Shown here one piece after another: positions 1 to 8,489 of a stretch of DNA of 64,000 bases (positions are counted from its first letter, which is position 1; every line of letters begins with the position of its first letter). The notes under the pieces are model-generated. The model was not told the DNA's origin and made no database searches. It saw only the letters and a list, made by a program, of their open reading frames with translations. The stretch is from Isoetes taiwanensis (taxonomy: Eukaryota; Streptophyta; Lycopodiopsida; Isoetales; Isoetaceae): assembly GCA_021234155.1 (NCBI GenBank), contig JAJEKV010000035.1, positions 2,542,001 to 2,606,000 on the forward strand, written 5' to 3'. Both the position numbers and the translations under genes were made by a program.

Positions 1-844
1 GCTTAGAAATCTTGGCTGCAATATCCTCTGTTTTATGCTCTGGAGCAGCAACTTCATGAATGTATCCCAGCTTATCTTCAGCCTTGAGAGCATACTTTTG
101 TGCCTCTAGCAATGTTGTAGGCTGTTTCGCCTTCACCTTATGAGCAATAGCTCGTTTCAGCCCCTTCACATACCATTGGATATCCATTTCATCATTCCTG
201 GCAATCTTCCAATGAACCACGGCTTTGAGAACCGCAATATACCTCTGATTATACTCTCTAATTGATTCATCTTCCTTTTGTGTGAAATTGGTCCACCTTT
301 CCATAGTCTTCTCCTTACCATGAACTTCTTGATAATTAGCAATGAAAGCTTCCTTTAATTCCTGATATGTCATGGTATCTGGCTGAGTTTGTGCCCATTC
401 CTCCACTGAATCTTGCAAAGAACTATGAAACCAAAGCAAGTAATCAGCAGCTGGTAACTTACATTGCTGGCAATACCTTTCAAACTTCACAATATATTTC
501 AAAGGATCCCGATCCACCAGATCATCAAACTTTGGAATGCCCATTGTCTGAAAACCCCATACCATAGGTGGTAATACAGCCATCTCTGCCTCTTCTTGGG
601 TTTCTTGAAATTGGAAAAACGAAATTGAATCTCCCTTCAATTTGAAAAATGAAATTGGATTACCTTCTAGATCAGTAAATGGAATCAAAACCTCCTGGAT
701 CTGAGAATTAGACCCCAGATCTGCTCCCAAATCTGAAAACGAAATTGAATCTTGATGCAATTTTGAGCCCAAAGATTGACTCACCGGTCCCTTTCTTGTG
801 ACGATAGAGCTTGGTGGAATATCCTTCTTACTTCCCTTGGGCAT
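1..844 (-). CDS. gag: LTR retrotransposon gag protein, partial (3' end beyond window)
   Basis: The reverse strand reads open from an ATG at 844 to the window edge, about 281 codons with no stop. The first 80 residues are a variable, Ser/Phe-rich leader. The following segment has the order expected of plant retrotransposon gag (capsid-type) domains: a KYIVKFERYC segment, then LPAADYLLWFHSSLQDSVEEW, then a W-x-FTQKEDESIREYNQRY segment. Capsid proteins of this type package the element RNA in cytoplasmic particles. The start was chosen because it follows a 175-nt leader and an LTR end at 1020. The reading frame appears undamaged in the visible part. Ty3/gypsy is more likely than copia from the gag style, but no pol is visible, so the class is inferred. 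Confidence 0.85.
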   Translation of the reverse strand, partial: MPKGSKKDIPPSSIVTRKGPVSQSLGSKLHQDSISFSDLGADLGSNSQIQEVLIPFTDLEGNPISFFKLKGDSISFFQFQETQEEAEMAVLPPMVWGFQTMGIPKFDDLVDRDPLKYIVKFERYCQQCKLPAADYLLWFHSSLQDSVEEWAQTQPDTMTYQELKEAFIANYQEVHGKEKTMERWTNFTQKEDESIREYNQRYIAVLKAVVHWKIARNDEMDIQWYVKGLKRAIAHKVKAKQPTTLLEAQKYALKAEDKLGYIHEVAAPEHKTEDIAAKISK

Positions 845-1019
845 AAAACTATGCTCCCCTTGTCAAATTTTACTCCACAAATCAATTACGGCAAAATCCC
901 CTTCACACAAGAAATTGCTCCTTTCATTACCGACGATCACCAATACCAATGGTAACAACTCCTTTTCCAATGGAAATTCTTGCCGATCAATGGTCTGTCG
1001 AGCACCGTGGTCGCCAAAT
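845..1019 (-). other. Retroelement leader with candidate primer-binding site
   Basis: On the minus strand, immediately after the LTR end (TCTAACA), the sequence runs ATTTGGCGACCACGG. A TGG-initial stretch 3 nt past an LTR is the usual position of a tRNA primer-binding site. The exact tRNA cannot be named from here. The rest of the leader is non-coding and runs to the gag ATG. Confidence 0.55.
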
Positions 1020-1369
1020 TGTTAGAGCCTGGACTCTAACCTTGCAAGAAGGATGAAAAACCCAACAATCCAAGCTTAATCTATCAGAATAAGGCAATGC
1101 ACAAGACAAAGAATCATCATCTCCATAGCTAGATCAAGCAAAATGCTCTCTCTCAATACACCGTCTCTCTGTTCTTCTCTCTCTACTCAGATAATACAAT
1201 GCTCATAATGGCTCCACAATGCATACGTGCAAATATCCTGCACGCGTGCATGCGCGTATATCACTCTATATACGGTATATGATGAGTGTGGTGAGTGGTG
1301 ACAAGTGTGGTGAGTGGTGACAAATGTGGTGAGTGGTGACGAGTGTGGTGAGTGGTGACGACCCCAACA
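1020..1369 (-). repeat. 5' LTR of the gag element, with an internal minisatellite
   Basis: On the minus strand this 350-bp segment starts TGTTGGGGT and ends CTCTAACA, giving the TG...CA ends of an LTR. It is homologous along its length to 36176-36515 in the opposite orientation, which confirms both boundaries. Near its 5' end (about 1276-1362) it carries four to five copies of a 16-17 bp unit (GTGGTGAGTGGTGAC on the plus strand). A TATA-like ATATAC stretch lies near 1258-1270. The second LTR of this element would be outside the window. Confidence 0.8.
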
Positions 1370-2530
1370 ACTTTGTATTTATTTACTAAACCTGGTTGTC
1401 CAGTCGTGATGAAGCTACTTGGGAAAGTAATGGACTCAACCAAACTTCAAAGGTAAAACTTTGCTTATTGATGATTCATTGTATAAGGCTTACCTTGGTA
1501 GCCCCTGGAATCTTCTGCTGATACCTTCATTTAAAATGGATGTCTGTGACGAAATGCCAACAGTCCTTACCCCAAAGATAGAAAAAATACTGCAGGCCAA
1601 GACCGGGGCAGAAATGAAGATACTAGTGAAGAAACACACATCTGCAAGCCCTGGCCTCTAACAAACAGAAAGATTATGAAGTTATACCTGGAAAAGCTTT
1701 ATGGAAAACAACATCAGTAGTGCACCCTAATGAATGAGGAATTGAAGAAGGTTTATGGCGATGAAGATTGTCATTTTCCATTAGTGCGATTAAGCCTGAG
1801 ACATTGCGTTATTTATGTTTGTGCTTTATTGCTGAATTCCAACAATTCTGAATTTTGAATTGTCTGTAATGTGCTTGATTTATATGGAATGTTTATGTTA
1901 TTTAATGTTGAATTTCAAGGGGTGCTTAAATTTAATAGACTGTTGTAATGTTCAAGTGCCTACTTGATTGTTTGCAAGTGGTAGTGAATGGCACGGGTTG
2001 CTAGTGCTTACTGTTATGCTATGACAGTTGCTAAATATATAATTGTTTAAATCTAGTTGTTCATTGCATAAGTGCTCGTGTTAATGAGTGCTTACTCACA
2101 TGCACTGCTGAAACTAATTAAAATGCTTAGTGTTTGACCTAGAACACTGTTACATTCAAGCAGAATTTGAATGGACTGTCCAAGAATTCAATGGCATGGC
2201 ACTTTAAATGATGTGGCAATCTAAGGTTTGATGGATGGTAGACATATATACAGAATAAATTTATTATGTAAGAGGATCTTGTAGGTAGATGCCATATAAA
2301 CAAGCAGGATTTTGTTAATTAGAGAAATTTGGCTTTCTCAATCGACAACGAAATAGGTCGCAGTACCCTCTTGGAAAGGGAAAATTTGTTATTGTCAAGC
2401 AAATTGCAATGGCAGTCAGCACACTTTTGGCTCGCCATTTTTTTATCCGCGGGAAAAGCACTGTATAGGCATGCCTTCATTGTGTTGGAACATAAAACTT
2501 AGAACAGGCATAGCGTCACCAGTGCTCCTG
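1370..2530. other. Unannotated interspersed DNA, no gene recognised
   Basis: About 1.2 kb of AT-rich sequence. A 66-codon plus-strand ORF at 1461-1661 and a shorter one after it (from about 1730) have no recognisable motif and could be fragments of an old element. No RNA gene or structured repeat is evident. Confidence 0.4.
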
Positions 2531-2533
2531 GAA

Positions 2534-2567
2534 ATCGCCATGAAGCAGAGTTTCATTAAAGTTGGAA
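2534..2567 (+). repeat. Left terminal inverted repeat-like arm of element A
   Basis: The 34-nt segment beginning ATCGCCATGAAGCAGAG occurs as its reverse complement at 13858-13891 with one mismatch. The two copies enclose the methyltransferase-like gene, the transposase gene, the small genes and all palindromes of element A. The following bases (AAATTTCGTGATTCC) recur at the left edge of element C near 38911. True outer ends and a target-site duplication could not be fixed. Confidence 0.6.
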
Positions 2568-2866
2568 ATTTCGTGATTCCAATTTCTCATGAAATCAGTT
2601 TCTTCCCTGTTTTATCACACATTTATGGCTAGATATGGCACTATTTGCTTAAAAAGAAACCAGTTATCATGCAAAAACCGCTACATTTAATATAAAACAG
2701 CGCGGTTTTAGTTGTCAGGAAGAGAAGTATGGCGCCATTTACTTGGAAAGTATGAGGAAAAGCGGCCCGAGAACCACAAAAGCAGATATTGAATTGCCAA
2801 AAAGTGCCTAGCAAGCAAACAAAATGGCGCGGCCGCTCCTTTAACTTAGAAATAACCACAAAGCAA

Positions 2867-3067
2867 ATAGCGCAAACGCGCTATTTGCTTTAACGTGAAA
2901 GGAAGCAAATGGTGCAGCGCCGCTATTTGCTTGAAGCGTGAAAAACAAGCAAATAGTGCAGGCGCGCTATTTACTTCAAGGTGTAGAACGAGCAAATAGT
3001 GCAGGCGCGCTATTTGCGTGAACGTGAAGACCAAGCAAATAGTGCTCTCGCGCCATTTTGCTATAGA
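2867..3067. repeat. Element A palindrome array 1 (3' of the methyltransferase-like gene)
   Basis: Five consecutive imperfect palindromes have the form AGCAAATAGYGC..GCGCTATTTGCT. They are separated by 12-20 nt spacers of unrelated sequence such as TTAACGTGAAAGG. The A/T outer arms and GCGC inner arms are conserved while the 2-4 central bases vary. The array lies just beyond the stop codon of the minus-strand gene. Confidence 0.8.
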
Positions 3068-4678
3068 TAACACATATTTTCAGAAGGCCATGTAGATATA
3101 TATAAATAGAAATATAAGATACAATTTTTCAAAATACAGATTTTTTTTTAATAATCATTGGCGAAGTGTTCATCAGAGAGTTTCTCATAATCATCCAGGT
3201 TAATTTTACTGCGGTCAATTTGATCCTGCTCTGCTCCACCTGTGCCCGACGTCTCACCTTTCTCTGGATGAGAAGCTTCTTCGTCTGCCCCCTTCTGAGA
3301 TTCAACATCTTGCAAAGTCAAGACTTCCCGTTGGCGTTGGTCAATGGCCTTTGGGTCAAGCCAGGGGTACATGACGTTCTCGACCCTACCCAGAATGCCC
3401 GCTACGCATTTCATCTTTCCTAACTCATGCTCGTATGTCACACTGATTCTTCCTACATGAAGGGATGCCCTAGAGAAGGCTCCACCAGAGAAGAAATCTA
3501 GTACGATGTTACCTTGAGGGCAGAGCTTATCAACAAGGTAGAACGCAGTTGCAGGACCAATCTGTTTATGCACCAGATATTCTCCTTCCATACCCTGCCA
3601 ACTCCACTTAAACCTGTCTTGCATGAGTTTTTTAGCCATAACATCGCCCTCACTTCCGATGGCTTCCTTAGGAATAGGAGGAATTTGCGGGAGCTTTCTA
3701 GGATGGTCGCCAAATAGCCTGAGGTCCAGGTCTTCGTCAGGCTCTCCGTGCGTGCGAAATCCTCAGTAGCAAATAGAAGAGCTTGTGGCTCTTTGATTCC
3801 TGAACCCACCAGCTCCAGTCTCCTCTTCATAGATTCCTACAAACACTCTTGACACGGATTCTAGTCTTTCAAGTGCACCGGCAAACAGTAAGTTATGCTC
3901 CGACCGTTAAACATAGAATCCAGTATGTCTCTACATCTGTCATCTTTGAGACATTATCGAAGAACGCGGTTACAGTCTCACTTTTCCAAATTGGAGTAAG
4001 CTGCCTTGCATCTAAACATATCATGCTGGCAGGTAGAACTGCACGTTCGTTCGGAATCCCCCCGGCAGTGACATGCTCCACAAACCATCTTGGCGTGTGT
4101 CTTTTTCATTTCAGTGAAGGATTTTTGAATGGACTGGACAAGGAGAATGGCATGTTACCATGAACTCCCTCTTTGAGTATTCCTTTCTGCACCCACTTAT
4201 GGTGGCATACCCCCCAAGCCAGAAGTGCTTTATCTGAGAAGTGGTCTGTGGCTTTCTGTAGGTCCTCGAATTTCTTGTACTTAGTGCCAATTTGATCTGC
4301 AATGAAGTGCAATATCTCCTTCTTCATGTAAGCAAGTACTCTTAAGTTCTACGCCCTCGTCTTGAAGAAATTATCGCCTTTGTAATCTGAGGTGACTTTG
4401 ACGTATATATCCCCGCTTAATGCTTCTTCGAGGACCTTTCTACAATCATCATAGTCCAAGCCCCTCATGCATCTAAGGTAGTTGTCACTGAAGTAATCTT
4501 TGTCTTTGGCAAAATTGATTACTATAGCTTGACCCCTGTTATCCTTAAGTTCTCCCTTCCTCCATTTGTTCCACATCTGGCGGAAGAGTGCATAGACATC
4601 ATCTGGCATGAAGACAAACCGATTGACATACTTCGTGTGTTTGCCCCTCAGAATCTTGTCTGCCATTTCAAGGTAGTG

Positions 4679-4922
4679 CTGCAAGAGAACTGGCGATTTT
4701 AGAATTCCAAATGTTGCTATTTACATCTAATGGCGCAGCTGCGCTATTTATATCAAATGGCGCAGCTGCGCTATTTATATCAAATGGCGCAGCTGCGCTA
4801 TTTACATCAAATGGCGCAGCTGCGCCATTTCAACTCAAATGGCGCAGCTGCGCCATTTGAGTTGAAATGGCACAACTAGCGCCATTTCGATAAATGTATG
4901 GGTAAGGAGACGAACGCATTAC
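4679..4922 (-). other. Intron of the element A methyltransferase-like gene, holding palindromes
   Basis: On the minus strand the donor is AAG|GTAATG at 4922 and the acceptor is CTCTTGCAG|CAC ending at 4679. The flanking exons align with the element B exons that border its intron at 16137-16202, so the intron position is shared. Here the intron is 244 bp and is filled by the palindrome array at 4718-4888. Confidence 0.7.
4718..4888. repeat. Element A palindrome array 2, including a perfect 48-bp palindrome
   Basis: Six tandem units of AATGGCGCAGCTGCGCYATT are separated by short TTATATCA or TTTACATCA spacers. Positions 4824-4871 form an uninterrupted 48-bp palindrome (24 base pairs per arm, centre 4847/4848). 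The last unit (4866-4888) is degenerate. The array is intronic. Confidence 0.9.
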
Positions 4923-6534
4923 CTTGTATTTTCGTCACTTCTTGATCGTCCTTTTACCGAGGGCTGGTCTTCCGCATTCCCGGTAATCGCTTTGCGAAGA
5001 TGGTGGATCCGGATCCACATATGGTTCCTTGAAGGCAGTCTTTGCTACTATATCATTCACATCCACACTCCGGTGAAGAAGGTCAGTCACCGATCTCTCC
5101 CGAAAAGAACTCGCATATTCTATAGACATAGATCTTGCCGAGCTCGGCTCTAGCATCCTCTGTCCCCAACTTATCAAGACACGAGCCGGCGGCGAATAAT
5201 AGAATGATTACCATTGATAATATAAAATCTTTTCCGAATCGGATCGATTCCGTGACCCCAAAGAACTCCTTTGTATCCGGATCAAAGGGCACTACATCTT
5301 TGGAGTGAATACGGGATGTGGATCCTCGACAAATGATTTGCGAGCCTCCTAACATGTTAGGGGTTAATAACCTGGCGGTCATGTTAGGTGGGGCCTCTTC
5401 TAGATCCCCAGATAGATATTCTTCGGGTGTATGTGACTCCAAGGGGAACATATGGCGTGCTTTTGTATTTTCTTTAGTGTTTCCTCTCGCCATTTCTTCT
5501 TCTTCATCACGGTCCATCTTTAGTTCCTCGGGCACTTGAAGATCGCAATCTTACGTAATTTCACGGCCCTTATCGTGCTTTGGTTTTCGGCTTTCTCTTT
5601 CCGGAGTGCTATCTGCTTTGTGGATGCTACATTTCTTACGTGCTTTGTAGCCTCCTTTATTGTCACTAATAGTGCGGTCACTATCGGCCCGAGGGCTTCA
5701 CATCGCCAGGCTTCTCGGTGGACTTCACACGGAGAATCATGTTTGTGAGCATCGACCTCCTCGGCCTCATCCTTATGGTCCTCCCCTTTCTCAACGTCTC
5801 GTCCTTCTTCTTGTTCTGTCTCCTTTGTACTTCACCACCTCCACCATTTTTTGTTCCTTTGCCGGCTTTGGTGGCTTGTTTAGTTTTACACATTTTCTGC
5901 ATATCTCCCGGCTGACCATCCGCTATCCATTATGGCGGCATGTTGCCTGAGATCTTCGCTCTTACAATGTAGGACACGGAGTTTTTGGACATGTCCATTG
6001 CCGCCGCAAAGATACCGAATCCTTTGAGGATCTCTAGTGCCTTTGATATCGCTTGCTCTCCGGACTCATAAGATGGCGTGGCCAACCTTTTTCTTGGCCG
6101 ACGGTGCTTGGTCCTTCATCTTTGGACTCCATCATTGCGGGCTCGTATAATCGCCAATCCATGCAATAGAGATCAATGGTGCCGATGACCGGATCTTCCA
6201 TTTGTGCAACCAAGAAAGTCAAGTCTTCCTTGTTTCTTGACTTCCCTCATGTTGACAATGATGCCCCATCCGGGCCACTTACGGAGGCTCCTTCTTCACT
6301 TGTACCTGATTTGACAAGGAGGCAAAGTTCTCGCCTCTTGTCTCCCTTGGTTGGGTCTACGCCTTCAGTCAAGGGTATGGCTCTAACGATCTCCATACAC
6401 CAAGACCTTCCAGTGAGGACTATGGTCCTCGATGTCACCACGTTCCATTTCTTCGGCGCACTAGCCGCTGCATGGTAAGCATGGTGAGACAAATGGCCAT
6501 GTGCTAGAAAGTTAAAACAGCAAACGACATTTAG

Positions 6535-6880
6535 ACTAAATGGCGCACCTGCGCCATTTGTTCTATTATGTAAAAGCTAAATGGCGCACCTGCGCCATTT
6601 GCTCTATTATGTAAAAGCTAAATGGCGCAAGTGCGCCATTTAGTCTAACTGGCGCAAGTGCGCCATTTAGTCTAACTGGCGCACCTGCGCCATTTAGTCT
6701 AAATGGCGCACCTGCGCCATTTAGCTTTTACATAATAGAGCAAATGGCTTAAAAGTGCTTATTTAGTTTTTACATAATAGAACAAAATGGCGCAGCCCAT
6801 TTGTTCTATTATGGGTCCCTTTTCAAAAGCAAATGGCAATGTATGCCATTTAGATTAAATGGCGACTCGCGCCATTTGCT
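6535..6880. repeat. Element A palindrome array 3 (5' of the methyltransferase-like gene)
   Basis: At least seven units of the form AATGGCGCACCTGCGCCATT or AATGGCGCAAGTGCGCCATT lie immediately upstream of the gene start. Spacers include TTCTATTATGTAAAAGC, and the array itself is arranged as a larger inverted repeat: about 6590-6629 pairs with 6713-6752. Degraded units continue to 6880. Confidence 0.85.
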
Positions 6881-6994
6881 CTTCTATGGGTCCGCTTCTA
6901 CAAGAACATGAACAGACATTATGGAAATGGCGACCAAGGCCATTTCATACATAATCGAAAAGAGAAAGGCTGCTACAAGCCCACCCTCTCATAA

Positions 6995-7020
6995 TGAAAT
7001 GGCGCGTCCGCGCCATTTCA
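6995..7020. repeat. Single element A palindrome
   Basis: TGAAATGGCGCG and CGCGCCATTTCA face each other across a 2-nt centre, giving 12-bp perfect arms. It is an isolated member of the array family within the divergent spacer. Confidence 0.8.
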
Positions 7021-7129
7021 GTTACCTAAGACACTACAAATCGATAAGAATAGAAACAACAAGCACTAACCCGAAGCCCAGCTCCTGGATTTTGATCGAA
7101 GATTGCGCCATTGTATAAAAGTATAAACG

Positions 7130-8100
7130 TACAGGACCGTATAAATCCTACTCCACTTTTTTTCCGAGCGCTCCCGGATCAACAGGCGCTAGAGAGAGAA
7201 GATGCTTGAATAGGAGAGAGAGTGTGCATATGCTTAGGGCCCGGGCGCCCAAGAAGGCGGAAGGCGGAGGCGGGAGAAAAGAACAATGAAATTGAAAATA
7301 AAAATTGGACGGAAAGAAAAGAAAAGAAAAGAAGGGGGAAAGAAAAGTCGGGGGAAAACCTGCTTGACTCTCTTCAAATTTCTATACCGTCCGTTTTCCT
7401 CGAAATTTTAAAATTTCGATTTTTCCCCGCCGCCAAATCCGTCTCTACAAATTTTAAAAATTTGAATTTTCCCGCGTCCGTTTCTCCCTTGGATTCGCCA
7501 TTATAAATTTTGAGTCATCCCGCGTGTCTGGGCCAGCCTTTGCTCAAATTTGAAATTTGAATTTGCCCGCCGTATAATGGGCCTTTCATTGGCCCATTGT
7601 CCGGAGGTTCCTTAGTCGATAGCAGCAGTTGCCAGCTTGGCCGCTTGTCTTTCTTTTGCAGCCGCTTAGCCCTTGTCTTCATTCTTCTGGCGCGCGGCTT
7701 CGTTCTTAGGCGCTCGGCTTCATTCTTCAGGCGCTTGGCTTCATTCTAGTGGCGCTCGTCTTCATTTTTCAGGCGCTTGTCCAGATTCTCCAGGCGCTTG
7801 TCCAGACTTGTCCAGATTATTCAGGCGCTTGTCCAAATTCTTGGTCAGCGATTCTTCGATATGGCGATCCAGGAACGTCAATGACCTCCAGGTTAGTTGC
7901 TATTCAGTTCTAGTATGTTAAATGTTTTAGTATGTTTAATGTAGGATGTAGGATGTTAAATGTTTTAATATGTTTAAGGGTAGATCTTCTCTATCTTGTT
8001 CAGTAGATAAGTTCTCAACAATTGATGTCTTGCTGAATCTTGTAGTAATAGGAATCCATAACTCTAGCTATTAGATATAGCATTTAGATTGAAGATGCCA
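7130..8100. promoter_or_regulatory. Divergent spacer of element A with a TTC-rich minisatellite
   Basis: This region lies between the minus-strand methyltransferase-like gene and the plus-strand transposase, so it should hold both promoters. It contains repeated AAATTT-type palindromes near 7380-7560. A degenerate 15-20 bp minisatellite of the type GGCGCTYGKCTTCATTCT runs from about 7655 to 7850. Short TTAAATGTTTTAGTATG repeats lie at 7915-7975. No open frame of interest is present, and no specific promoter element could be fixed. Confidence 0.45.
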
Positions 8101-8111
8101 TTTACCTGTCA

Positions 8112-8345
8112 ATGGGGCATTTTCCTTGAAATGGAGCAGCTGCGCCATTTTCCTTGAAATGGAGCAGCTGCGCCATTTTCCTTTAGATGGCGCAGGTGCG
8201 CCATTTAAAGGGAAATGGCGCAGCTGCTCCATTTCAAGGAAAAATACCGCTCCATTTCAACTAAAATGGCCCATTGATTGTAAATGGCGCTTGCCCCGCC
8301 GCCATTTAAAGGTAAATGAGCGATCGCTGCTTCATTTCGTAAATG
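8112..8345. repeat. Element A palindrome array 4 (5' of the transposase gene)
   Basis: Units such as AATGGAGCAGCTGCGCCATT and ATGGCGCAGGTGCGCCAT are repeated, and again the array forms a larger inverted repeat: TCCTTGAAATGG..GAGCAGC on the left faces GCTGCTCCATTTCAAGGA on the right. Degraded units follow to 8345. It precedes the first recognisable transposase coding sequence. Confidence 0.85.
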
Positions 8346-8489
8346 GAGTACCGCCATTTGTCTCATGTCGATAATTTCTTTCTTCGCATTTTCGCTATTT
8401 TTACTACGTATATGTCATCGAGGGTTGCATGTCCTTAACAAGTATATATATATATGTGTATTGATTCTCACGGGGAAAAGGCCCCCCGC

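Larger units (their letters stand above)
3148..6492 (-). pseudogene. Element A ParB-like / DNA-methyltransferase-like protein, decayed
   Basis: Homologous in order to the element B gene at 14204-17838. From the 5' side (high coordinates) there is an N-terminal domain (6492-6034: RAIPLT, GDKRRELCLL, MEDPVIGT), then a basic linker (5900-5680). Next comes MPEELK (about 5535), then VVPFDP, then a ParB-like segment near 5185-5225 reading YIINGNHSI and broken by a 1-bp frameshift. The central helical domain is 4349-4678. A counterpart of motif IV (ICLDARQL, about 4010) follows, and the C-terminal SAM-binding motif I is VLDFFSGGAFSR at 3469-3504. The order ParB, motif IV, motif I matches beta-class DNA methyltransferases fused to ParB-like domains in bacteria and phages. 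The canonical DPPY is absent. Several frameshifts make this copy non-functional. The assignment to a DNA methyltransferase is inferred from motif I and domain order. Confidence 0.65.

Noticed and set aside
4718-4888. CRISPR array
   Set aside because: The units are palindromic with short, nearly identical spacers in a spliced eukaryotic gene. There is no cas gene and no unique spacers.
4935-5177. VDPDPPSSQSD as the DPPY catalytic box of element A's methyltransferase-like gene
   Set aside because: It aligns with a linker in element B (KEPLVEKLQQLRNQHKAF) that has no DPP, and it lies before the helical domain, not at the motif IV position.
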